DNA of 21,024 bases. Origin: a virus. Below are positions 12,758 to 20,987 of this stretch, one piece after another. Every line of letters begins with the position of its first letter. Within the stretch, counting starts at the first letter, position 1. Location: positions 1 to 21,024 of IMG/VR virus record IMGVR_UViG_3300023281_001092; one strand, written 5' to 3'. Under the pieces are notes generated by a model, which worked only from the letters and a program-made list of their open reading frames with translations, did not search any database and was not told where the DNA came from. The position numbers were made by a program, and so were the translations under genes.

Positions 12758-12878
12758 ACTACAATTGCAGCGTTTTTAGCAAATATAATTCGGTAGCATA
12801 TGAAATACGTTGGGTAATCTCCCGGCTAAACACTTTCAAAACCCCAAAACAACCACATGGGAACGAAATAATTTTCTA

Positions 12879-14564
12879 ATGTCAGACCTTCGCCCCCGTC
12901 TCATCCAACTCGCAAAGGCTAAAAAAGCACTGCGGATGAAGCTGGAGAAGGAACATCTTGAGGGGAGTTTGATCGAGTTCTATCGGGCAGCATGGCATGT
13001 CATTGATCCAGCTGCCTATCAGGATAACTGGCACCTAGATGCGATTGCAGAACATCTGGAGGCTGTGGCGCGCGGTCAAATTCGAAAACTATGCGTGAAC
13101 TTACCGCCTAGGCATTCCAAGACGATCCTATGCAGCGTGGCGTTCAATGCCTGGATTTGGTGCCAGAAGCCGGACGAGCGCTATCCTTTGCTTGGTCCGG
13201 GCTCGCGGTTCATGTGCTTGTCGTATGGCGACGACTTGGCGATGGACAATTCCGTTCTCACGCGGCGTTTGATCGAAAGCCCGTGGTATCAAGAGCGGTG
13301 GGGCGATCGTGTCGCCATCCACAAGGATCAGGACGCTAAAGGCAAGTTTGATACCACATCTGGCGGCACTCGAATATCTGGATCGTTCAGAGGAACGGTG
13401 ACGGGTCGCGGCGCTGGCATTCGCGTCTATGACGATCCGCACAAGATGGATGAGGTCGAAAGCCAAACTCAACGCGAACGGGTCTTGACGCTCTACAATA
13501 CGACACTCAAATCTCGCGTGAATGACCCGCGAACGTCTGCTGAAGTGTTGGTGGCACAGCGTGGTCATCAGGATGATTTGTCCAGCGTGTTTTTGAACGA
13601 CCCGGAAACCGTGCACCTCAACTTGCCAGCCGAGTACGATACAACTCGGCATTGCGTGACATCGCTTGGATGGGAAGACCCGCGTACCTACGATGGTGAG
13701 TTGCTATGGGCTGATCGATGGGGACCAAAAGAGCTAGCACAGTATAAGCTCAACCCATACGAATGGGCGGCACAGTGGCAACAGCAGCCGACACCACGCG
13801 GTGGCGGATTGATCCATGAAGAATGGTTCCAGCCGCATGAGGTCCGTAGGGGCGACGGCGGAATGCTACGGTTTATCCCAGAGGTCAAGCCGCTGTATGT
13901 GCTGGCGTCGCTCGATACGGCGTTCAGCGAGAAAGAAACGGCCGACTACAGCGCCCTGACGATTTGGGTTGTTCACGAAGACCCAATCACGAAGCACCGC
14001 AAGATTTTGCTTGCCGACGCTTGGCAGAAGCGGCTGCCTGAATTGAGCGGCGAGACGGTCGAACGCGAAGACGGCGAAAGTGAAATTTCATGGAAGAAAC
14101 GCCAGCAAGCCAAGTGGGGACTTGTCGAGTGGGTTGGCTATTCCTGTAAGCGCCGTCGCGTTAATCAGTTGATCATCGAGAACAAAAATCGTGCACCCGA
14201 TGTTGTGCGCGCCATCAAACGACTGTTCGCGGATCGAGATTTTGGCGTCCAAGCCATCAACATCCACGGCGACAAGCGTTCGCGCGCCAGTGCAATAGTT
14301 GATATTTTTACGGACGGCATGGTTCATGCGCCAGCCGTGATTACCAAGAATGACGACGTTCAATTTCTTGATTGGGCGTCCAACGCCATGCAAGCAATTT
14401 GCTCCTACCCGCACGGGTCACATGATGACTTGCTTGATGCAATGACATTGGGATTGAAGTATCTTCGAGACAACGGTTGGGCCATCCGCAAAGACGAACA
14501 CAAGGCCGATGAGCTTGCAAGATCGCAGCATCAGAGCCAACGAGATGCCTTGTATCCCGTCTGA
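12879..14564 (+). CDS. terL: Terminase large subunit
   Basis: I chose ATG 12879 (M-S-D-L-R-P-R-L); the frame is open to a TTG at 12810 but that part has no protein character. The 561-residue protein has the ATPase and nuclease modules. The ATPase has a Walker A-like loop L-P-P-R-H-S-K-T (residues 75-82), D-D-P-H-K with D185-D186 as Walker B, and the A-Q-R-G-H-Q-D-D-L coupling motif. The RNase H-like nuclease has D346 in S-L-D-T-A-F-S, E434 in I-I-E-N-K-N and H-D-D-L-L-D-A-M at 515-522. It translocates and cuts concatemeric DNA into the prohead through the portal encoded downstream. Like terS, it lacks an evident ribosome binding site. Confidence 0.9.
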   Translation: MSDLRPRLIQLAKAKKALRMKLEKEHLEGSLIEFYRAAWHVIDPAAYQDNWHLDAIAEHLEAVARGQIRKLCVNLPPRHSKTILCSVAFNAWIWCQKPDERYPLLGPGSRFMCLSYGDDLAMDNSVLTRRLIESPWYQERWGDRVAIHKDQDAKGKFDTTSGGTRISGSFRGTVTGRGAGIRVYDDPHKMDEVESQTQRERVLTLYNTTLKSRVNDPRTSAEVLVAQRGHQDDLSSVFLNDPETVHLNLPAEYDTTRHCVTSLGWEDPRTYDGELLWADRWGPKELAQYKLNPYEWAAQWQQQPTPRGGGLIHEEWFQPHEVRRGDGGMLRFIPEVKPLYVLASLDTAFSEKETADYSALTIWVVHEDPITKHRKILLADAWQKRLPELSGETVEREDGESEISWKKRQQAKWGLVEWVGYSCKRRRVNQLIIENKNRAPDVVRAIKRLFADRDFGVQAINIHGDKRSRASAIVDIFTDGMVHAPAVITKNDDVQFLDWASNAMQAICSYPHGSHDDLLDAMTLGLKYLRDNGWAIRKDEHKADELARSQHQSQRDALYPV

Positions 14565-14793
14565 GCATATCAATTCATCGCCATTCGAACGGGACCATCC
14601 AATGGTGCACCAAGAGATTGAAGACCTCGCTAGATATCTATGCAAGCGGGACGGGCAAGACCCTGATGCTGTTGTGTTCTTGCGGCTTCCGCACGGCAAG
14701 AAAAAGCAGGAAGTTCTATGGCGCTTGTACGTTTCTGTTGCGCGCGGGGTGCACTTGGTGCATGCTGAACCTGCTAGCTATTCGGTGAATTGA
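14545..14793 (+). CDS. Small phage protein between terL and the polyvalent gene, 82 aa
   Basis: Several starts are possible: ATG 14509 (56-bp overlap with terL), ATG 14545 (20-bp overlap) or ATG 14602, which has GGGA seven nt upstream and would give 63 residues. The shared part contains H-Q-E-I-E-D-L-A-R-Y-L-C-K-R-D-G-Q-D-P-D-A-V-V and a helical C-terminus with L-W-R-L-Y-V-S-V-A-R. The ARxLCxxDGxDPD pattern recurs in small phage proteins of unknown role, often near structural genes. No membrane or metal-binding feature is seen. Confidence 0.55.
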   Translation: MPCIPSEHINSSPFERDHPMVHQEIEDLARYLCKRDGQDPDAVVFLRLPHGKKKQEVLWRLYVSVARGVHLVHAEPASYSVN

Positions 14794-14795
14794 CG

Positions 14796-17700
14796 ATGGC
14801 CAACAATGATGATTTTGACGTATTCGCCAACGCTCTTGCAACGGCGCGTCGATACAATGATCTATCGCAGCCGGAAGGCCCTTCGACGGTTGATCTGAAT
14901 GCGGGACTTGGCACGGATCGACCTGCGACATTGAGCGGCGTCGGATCACGTCTAGGCTCTATGCGATCGACGCCAGAACAGCAAGACGCGTTTCATCAGC
15001 GGTTCATGGAAGCCAGGGACAAGCCGACGTTGGGCGGAAAGTTGCTTGGCGCGATCAATGGCATCAATGACACTGAACTTGGCAAGTCGACGATGACAGG
15101 TCGAGCACTTGGCATGTTTGGCAGCGATGACAGCGGAGATCGGGCGCGCACGCCATGGGCCGATGCGGTCATGTCGACGGCACACATGCCACATCGATTT
15201 GGCGATGCAGTGTATGACGCAGGCGAGCTGATTTACGACGCCGTGACAAAGCCGTTTGCTCAACGTGGCGACAGGACAGAAGAAGGCTCAATCGATACAA
15301 ACGAAATGATGTATCCAGAGTTGGGACGGCGTGGGATCGGCTTTGCTGGCACTCTTGCACTTGTTGCTGGCGCACTGGCACGACCGGCGCAAGGTGTTGG
15401 TATCTTTGCAGGACGGACAGCTAAGACAGCAGATCATGCGGCGCTCGCCAAAGCAGAAGCTATGGCTGCGGACAATGTTCCGCGTGGGCGCATATGGGGC
15501 GAGACTGGACAGTTTCGAGCCATGGACGGCGAATGGCTGCACGAGATCGATGATAGCAAGATGAGGCTGCACAACGTTCCAACGAAGTTCGAAGAACCGA
15601 AAACAGCGCACGCCGAGCATGGCCGTCCAATTCTTGATCTTGTCGATCACTCCAAATTTTTCGATGCGTATCCAGACGAAAGCGGGTTGGCAGCCCAGCG
15701 CATCAACGGGACGAGCCGCACGGGTTGGAATGGAATGTTCGTCAAGGACAGGGGTATTGCATACAACGCAGCCATGCCGGATGGCGGTAGGTCGACGGTG
15801 TTGCATGAATTAGATCATGTTGCCCAAAACAGAGACAAAAGGTGGACGGGTCCAGGATACGATAGAACAAATCCAGATGGGTACGACATATACCATCGAT
15901 CCCATCCGGAAGTCGAAGCCCGTGCCGTCCAAGCCCGTCGCGATCTCACACCAGAACAACGTTCAGCCCGTCCACCATGGGAAGACTACGACGTTCCTGA
16001 AAGCCAACAGATTGTAAGGTTCAACTCCAACGGTGACAAAGCAACTCTTCCAGGAACAGTCCTAAGCCAAGCGTCTAAAGACCTTCCTATGAACCATCCC
16101 ATGGATACGCGCACGCCCAAATTTGTTGAGCGTGGATACCATGGAACAGATGAATACGGCATCTTGAATGTTCCCATGAATGAGCGTGTGGAAAACGGTA
16201 TTGGCCCATGGGGAACAAGTAACGCAAAGGTTGCAGAGACCTATGCTAACATTGGTAATTCCCCCGCCATTGTTCCTGTTGAGTATAGGTTTGACAATCC
16301 GCGCGTGATTGAAGGCCATGGGAGGCGGTTTGGCGTCAGAACTGACCGGCACGGCATTAACTCAGACATTGAGGCCGCGATGGCGCGTGATGCTGGGCAT
16401 GATGGGCTGGTGATCCGCAACATGCGTGATGCGGCAGGTTCCGACCTCACCATGGCTGATACATACGCGCCGCTAAAGCCTGGAACCGCTTACAACTCAT
16501 TGACCGGCGATCTGCTGTACTCCAACGGTGACAAAGCTACCATTCCAGGAACACTTATCTCTCAATCCAGTCGTGATCCAATAGAGAGAGGATTGGCAGT
16601 GGCGCGTAACGTCGACAGTCTCGGATACTATTCACAAGCTCTTGAAGCAGCAAAAGGCTTGAAGCAAGCCAAAGGCACGCCAGAGCAGATGCTTGCCATG
16701 CTCAAGAAATCAGGTGTGAAGGATGCGGAGATCGAAGCGACGGAGCTCCGCAAGATGTTGGCCGATAATCCGTCGATCACACGAGACGATATCGTCAAGC
16801 ACCTGGAGGGGAATAGGGTTAGGCTGAGTGAAAAGGAGTACGCTGCGCCCGACATGGAAGCGCTGAACAACGCGTCGAGGATGTATCACGGCGAACAGTA
16901 TTCCGAACTAGGCCACGATCAGCAACGCATGATCAGAGACGAGTTGGGGGCGTCAAGCAGCGCACCAAAGTGGTCCGCCCATTCTCTCGATCCATCCAAC
17001 CCGACATATAGAGAAACAGTACTGCATCTGCCGGAGAATGTAGACAAATCAGGGATTGAAGCCGCACTCAAGAAATTCGACGCAAGCATGTTGGATAAAT
17101 ACGGACAGGATTGGCGTTTCAAAATGTCAATTCAAGATGGTGAACTCCGTACAGATCTAATGAAAGGACATCTTGGTTTAGACTTTCGTTCCGGTCATTT
17201 CCCCGAGCCCAACATAGTAGGTCACATGATGACTTCTACGACTAAGCACGAGGGCAAGCCTGTCTTTACAGTCGATCAAATACAGAGCGATTGGGGACAG
17301 AAACTTAGAGACGGTGGCGTTAGGGATGAGGCGAAGATTGCGGAGTTGAAGGCCGCACAAGATGCGGCGCAACGGCGTGCTAACGAAATAGCTGACAAGT
17401 TCATGGCGTCACTGCCAGACGGCGACAGATCAAAGAACTATCGCGGGGATGCTAACGATCGATTGTCTCAAATGCGGGCTCTTGGAGACCCTACCGGCAT
17501 AGAGTGGGCGGACAACTACCAAAAGGCCAGAATGCTTGCCGCAGAGTTGAAAACGGCCGAGAACTCAGCATCCGGTCATCCTCTCGTCAACACCACAGAC
17601 CAATGGACAAACACAACGCTTCGCAGAGCGCTAAGCCAAGCTGTTGAGGCTGATGCACAGTATATTGCTATTCCGAGTGGCGATACGGTACTTGGCTATA

Positions 17701-18158
17701 ATCCTGGCGGCATGGAGGGAATGGAGGCATTTTACGGCCATAAGCCGAACGCAAGAGCGGCAGAATCTTTACGCAGAGAAATCAAGCAGGTCGAAGATGG
17801 CCAACGTACTGATCTTGATGTTTCGTACTTGAAGAAACGGCTTGAGATTGCCGAAAATGGCGTAACCGGCATTGTCCCTAAGAACCTCCGCAATATCCTG
17901 ACCAAGATCGACCCCAGCATCAAGCCTCAACACATCGAAACTCTTGACAGTCCATCAGGCAAGACAGGTCTCGGTAATGGCTTCACGATCTTCCCGTTAA
18001 CTGATAAGGTAAGGGAAGCAGTCAAGGGAGGGCAACCGTTGTTTGCCAATCCGCGTCAGTCCGCATTGCCTGGAACAATGATCAATGATGATGGCGTGAA
18101 CGCAGAAGATGCAATGAACCGTGCGCTTGATATCGCGCGCAGACATTCACAAGAATAG
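14796..18158 (+). CDS. Large polyvalent protein: zincin, ART-like and LPD regions
   Basis: ATG 14796 follows the previous stop by 2 nt; TTG 14790 is an alternative. The 1120-residue protein is modular. It starts with an A-N-A-L-A-T-A-R-R-Y helix and a small-residue-rich region with a short hydrophobic stretch near 175-195. A zincin domain follows, with H-E-L-D-H at 337-341 (metal ligands H337, H341, catalytic E338) and H-P-E-V-E-A-R-A-V downstream as the probable third ligand. Then comes an ART-like domain starting G-Y-H-G-T (H449) and including H-D-G-L-V-I-R-N-M-R-D. The C-terminal half has Y-R-E-T-V-L-H-L-P, F-R-S-G-H-F-P-E-P-N (797-806), Q-I-Q-S-D-W-G-Q-K (828-836) and a W-T-N-T-T-L-R-R-A-L-S region. 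This part is known from phage polyvalent proteins as a large-polyvalent-protein-associated domain. Such proteins are thought to be packaged and delivered with the genome. The C-terminus again ends in A-L-D-I-A-R-R-H. Confidence 0.75.
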   Translation: MANNDDFDVFANALATARRYNDLSQPEGPSTVDLNAGLGTDRPATLSGVGSRLGSMRSTPEQQDAFHQRFMEARDKPTLGGKLLGAINGINDTELGKSTMTGRALGMFGSDDSGDRARTPWADAVMSTAHMPHRFGDAVYDAGELIYDAVTKPFAQRGDRTEEGSIDTNEMMYPELGRRGIGFAGTLALVAGALARPAQGVGIFAGRTAKTADHAALAKAEAMAADNVPRGRIWGETGQFRAMDGEWLHEIDDSKMRLHNVPTKFEEPKTAHAEHGRPILDLVDHSKFFDAYPDESGLAAQRINGTSRTGWNGMFVKDRGIAYNAAMPDGGRSTVLHELDHVAQNRDKRWTGPGYDRTNPDGYDIYHRSHPEVEARAVQARRDLTPEQRSARPPWEDYDVPESQQIVRFNSNGDKATLPGTVLSQASKDLPMNHPMDTRTPKFVERGYHGTDEYGILNVPMNERVENGIGPWGTSNAKVAETYANIGNSPAIVPVEYRFDNPRVIEGHGRRFGVRTDRHGINSDIEAAMARDAGHDGLVIRNMRDAAGSDLTMADTYAPLKPGTAYNSLTGDLLYSNGDKATIPGTLISQSSRDPIERGLAVARNVDSLGYYSQALEAAKGLKQAKGTPEQMLAMLKKSGVKDAEIEATELRKMLADNPSITRDDIVKHLEGNRVRLSEKEYAAPDMEALNNASRMYHGEQYSELGHDQQRMIRDELGASSSAPKWSAHSLDPSNPTYRETVLHLPENVDKSGIEAALKKFDASMLDKYGQDWRFKMSIQDGELRTDLMKGHLGLDFRSGHFPEPNIVGHMMTSTTKHEGKPVFTVDQIQSDWGQKLRDGGVRDEAKIAELKAAQDAAQRRANEIADKFMASLPDGDRSKNYRGDANDRLSQMRALGDPTGIEWADNYQKARMLAAELKTAENSASGHPLVNTTDQWTNTTLRRALSQAVEADAQYIAIPSGDTVLGYNPGGMEGMEAFYGHKPNARAAESLRREIKQVEDGQRTDLDVSYLKKRLEIAENGVTGIVPKNLRNILTKIDPSIKPQHIETLDSPSGKTGLGNGFTIFPLTDKVREAVKGGQPLFANPRQSALPGTMINDDGVNAEDAMNRALDIARRHSQE

Positions 18159-18167
18159 AGATAACCC

Positions 18168-18389
18168 ATGAACCAGAACGAAGCCTTCCCACTCACCACA
18201 AACGATATGCTCGGTATCATCCAGCGCCAGCTTGCAGAGTTGAATGCCTACTGTGGTCAAGCCCCGCATCATGTCGACCGTGACGTGTGCATGAAATACC
18301 TAGAGCGGATTGCATCGTTTGTTGTTCAAATTCCGCCCGCGCATGTTCCGTCAAGCGAGAATGACGACGCGCCTTCGATGAGGAATTAG
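18168..18389 (+). CDS. Hypothetical phage protein, 73 aa
   Basis: The ATG at 18168 comes 9 bp after the polyvalent gene, with AGAGATAA as a weak ribosome binding site. The protein is helical, with M-L-G-I-I-Q-R-Q-L-A-E-L-N-A-Y-C and a second helix around C-M-K-Y-L-E-R-I-A-S-F-V-V, and ends in an acidic, flexible tail. No known domain is seen. Its place directly before the portal, separated by a terminator-like hairpin, suggests co-transcription with the polyvalent gene rather than with the portal. Confidence 0.6.
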   Translation: MNQNEAFPLTTNDMLGIIQRQLAELNAYCGQAPHHVDRDVCMKYLERIASFVVQIPPAHVPSSENDDAPSMRN

Positions 18390-18427
18390 TAGAACACGTT
18401 ACGCCGCATTCATTGTTAAGATTTCTT

Positions 18428-18459
18428 GCCCGCTTCGGTTCATCCGTGGCGGGCTTTTT
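18428..18459 (+). terminator. Intrinsic terminator just upstream of the portal gene
   Basis: GCCCGC (18428-18433) pairs with GCGGGC (18449-18454), with an inner CGG/CCG helix in the loop, followed by TTTTTATT. It lies between the stop at 18389 and the ribosome binding site GAGGA (18463-18467) of the portal gene, so it would attenuate read-through into the head genes. Confidence 0.65.
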
Positions 18460-18476
18460 ATTGAGGAATTTCCATC

Positions 18477-20981
18477 ATGTCCATGTCACAAGATTTCAAC
18501 GCGCCGAAGCCAAAGCGCAAGCGCACCAAGAAATCCGATGGATTGTTGCCGGCGTTCGCCGCGTTCGATTCGTCCGAAATCACCATCCCAACCGCAGATG
18601 ACGGCCCCAAAGACGACAGCGGAATTACCATTAATCCTATGACTGGCGCAGTCACGATCGATCATGACGACGGCTCGATTACGATTGATCCGACCGGCGA
18701 AAGCCTCCATGAGCCCGACCTGTCCGGCCCATCAGCACACCAGGATAACCTTGCAGACCGCATTGATATCATGGAGCGTAATCGTATCGCCGAAGATTTG
18801 CTTGATGCCATCGGGTCCGACAAGCAAGAGCGCACGTCGTGGGAAAACATGCGCGCCAAGACGATTGAGTTGCTTGGTATGAAACTGGAAGACCCGAAGT
18901 CGAGCGTATCAACGTCGTCGTCCGGCATGAGCACTTCGGTTGTCCGTGATCCGGTTCTACTAGAGGCGGTCGAGCGGTTTCGTGCCAATGCGTTTGCCGA
19001 GCTATGCCCGGCTGCGGGTCCGGTCAAGGTGGTCGACTTCGGCTCTGAGACGGCAAACAGCGATGATCTCGCCAACTGCCTGCAAAAAGACCTGAACTAC
19101 TATCTCACGACAACCGCAAGTGAATATTACCCCGACACCCGCTATATGCTGTGGTGGACGGGTCTCGCATCCGGGACATTCAAGAAGGTCTACAAGTGCC
19201 CGCTGCGCCGTCGCCCGGTCTCCGAGTACGTCGATGGAACACATCTGATTGTCCCATCAAACGCGACCGACTTGAAGAACGCAGGGCGCATTACGCACGA
19301 AATCTCAATGCGCCGATCGACCATGAAACGCATGCAAATCCTTGGGGTCTATCGCGATGTGGATTTGACGGAACCACTGGCGCAAACACCAAGCGTGGTC
19401 GATGCTAAGAAGGCCAATATCGAAGGTAAGTCTGTCCAGTCCCAGCGCGTCGAAGATCAGGAATACACTGTATTCGAATGCTATTGCGAGCTTGATATCA
19501 AGGGCTTCGAGCACCAGGAGGATGGCGAGGAAAGCGGGCTTCCATTGCCATACCGTGTGACGATCGAGGAGGGTTCGCGCCAAATCCTTGAAATCCGCCG
19601 CAATTGGGAGGAAGACGACGAAGACCAGATTGCGCAAATCCCATTCGTGCTGTTTCCCTATTCGACGGGTCTAAGCCGCATTTACGGGTCCGGCCTTGGT
19701 CAGATGATGGGCAACATGGCAAGTGCGCTAACGGCCCTGTTGCGTATATCCATCGATAGCGGCATGGCCGCAAACTATCCTGGATTGTTGAAAGCAAAGG
19801 GATCGGGTCGCCAGCTTTCAAACGAAATTGTCGTTCCTCCGGGCGGATGCGCCGAGATCGATACGGGAGGTCTCCCCATTCGGGATTTTGTCATGGGGAT
19901 GCCGTACAAAGACGTATCGGCAATGGTCGTTCAGTTGATCGAGCAAACGCGCAATGTTGCGCAACGTCTTGGTGGAACTGCAGATTTGCCAGTCGGGGAA
20001 GGCAAGCAAGACGCGCCTGTCGGAACTACGCTTGCAATGATCGAACAGGCGACCAAGATCGAGGGTAGCGTTCACAAGGCGCTGCACGCGGCACAGAGCG
20101 AAGAATTTCGACTGTTGGTCAAACTGTTCCGCGATGATCCGGAAAGCCTGTGGCGCGGCAATCTGCGTCCTGCCATGGGATCAGCCAAGACCGAGGCCGA
20201 TAAGCAGGCCCGGTTGGTGAAGTTCAAAGCCGCACTCGACAACTGTAATATCATCCCGATGGCTGATCCGAATGTGCCGAGTGAAATGCACCGCATCTTG
20301 AAAGGCATGAGCCTGAAGCAGTTGACACAAGGCAATCCGGCGTATGACCAGATTGCGGTGGATCGGCGGATAGCAGCAATTCTGAAGATCGACGATTTCG
20401 ACAGCTTGCTTGCCCGCAATCCAGGCCAGCCGCAGCCTGATCCATTGGCCATTGCCATGCTTCAAATCAAGGCCAAGGAAGTCGAGATCAAGGAACAGAA
20501 GTTGCAGCTTGACGCACAGAAAGCCGATAAGGACCGGCAGTCGAAGGAAGGCATTGCCTCGTTGCAGATCGCAAAGGATATGCACGGACAGCCAACCGGC
20601 GCACCCGCACAGCCACAAATCGATCCGCTGGCGGCAGGAGCACTACAGCTCAAGCATCGCCAGCAGCAATTGCAAGAGGCCAAGATGGGCTTGGACGCTC
20701 ACAACGCCCATAAGGATCGGCAGTCTAAGGAAACCATCGAGGCCATGCGCATTGCCGAGCGGATGGTGACACATCCCGAGGCTCAAGGAGTGGTCAACAA
20801 CGAGCTGGATAGCCTGTCTGAGTACATGACGCCAGCAACCGCAAACGCCGAGCCACAAGCACAGCAAGCGCCACCAATGAGCAATGGCGGACCTGTTGGC
20901 GGGTATCAGGATCGAGAGGCATTCCTGTCGGCGGTGGCAAGGGCTATTGCGCTTGGACCGATCTCGGAAACTGTGAATTAA
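18477..20981 (+). CDS. Portal protein
   Basis: GAGGA nine nt upstream supports ATG 18477. The 834-residue protein opens with a basic, low-complexity tail (K-P-K-R-K-R-T-K-K) and a repeated T-I-D/T-I-N stretch. It continues with a portal body: A-V-E-R-F-R-A-N-A-F-A-E-L, W-W-T-G-L-A-S-G-T-F-K-K-V-Y, I-P-F-V-L-F-P-Y-S-T-G-L and Y-G-S-G-L-G-Q-M-M-G. The helices of a long channel follow (about 470-640), including A-P-V-G-T-T-L-A-M-I-E-Q. The C-terminal region (about 650-765) is a coiled coil carrying an internal duplication with K-D-R-Q-S-K-E in both copies. It ends with S-N-G-G-P-V-G-G and a short helix. Its length and order after terminase suggest a podovirus-type portal. It forms the dodecameric DNA gate on which TerL docks. 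Confidence 0.8.
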   Translation: MSMSQDFNAPKPKRKRTKKSDGLLPAFAAFDSSEITIPTADDGPKDDSGITINPMTGAVTIDHDDGSITIDPTGESLHEPDLSGPSAHQDNLADRIDIMERNRIAEDLLDAIGSDKQERTSWENMRAKTIELLGMKLEDPKSSVSTSSSGMSTSVVRDPVLLEAVERFRANAFAELCPAAGPVKVVDFGSETANSDDLANCLQKDLNYYLTTTASEYYPDTRYMLWWTGLASGTFKKVYKCPLRRRPVSEYVDGTHLIVPSNATDLKNAGRITHEISMRRSTMKRMQILGVYRDVDLTEPLAQTPSVVDAKKANIEGKSVQSQRVEDQEYTVFECYCELDIKGFEHQEDGEESGLPLPYRVTIEEGSRQILEIRRNWEEDDEDQIAQIPFVLFPYSTGLSRIYGSGLGQMMGNMASALTALLRISIDSGMAANYPGLLKAKGSGRQLSNEIVVPPGGCAEIDTGGLPIRDFVMGMPYKDVSAMVVQLIEQTRNVAQRLGGTADLPVGEGKQDAPVGTTLAMIEQATKIEGSVHKALHAAQSEEFRLLVKLFRDDPESLWRGNLRPAMGSAKTEADKQARLVKFKAALDNCNIIPMADPNVPSEMHRILKGMSLKQLTQGNPAYDQIAVDRRIAAILKIDDFDSLLARNPGQPQPDPLAIAMLQIKAKEVEIKEQKLQLDAQKADKDRQSKEGIASLQIAKDMHGQPTGAPAQPQIDPLAAGALQLKHRQQQLQEAKMGLDAHNAHKDRQSKETIEAMRIAERMVTHPEAQGVVNNELDSLSEYMTPATANAEPQAQQAPPMSNGGPVGGYQDREAFLSAVARAIALGPISETVN

Positions 20982-20987
20982 TGGTTG

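Noticed and set aside
12784-12789. Perfect TATAAT upstream of terL
   Set aside because: No acceptable -35 hexamer at 16-18 bp; the nearby TTGCAG is only 13 bp away. AT-rich leader is a sufficient explanation.
13128-13652. 174-codon open frame on the minus strand within terL
   Set aside because: It lies wholly inside terL, has no recognisable domain, and its His/Arg-rich composition is typical of an antisense shadow.
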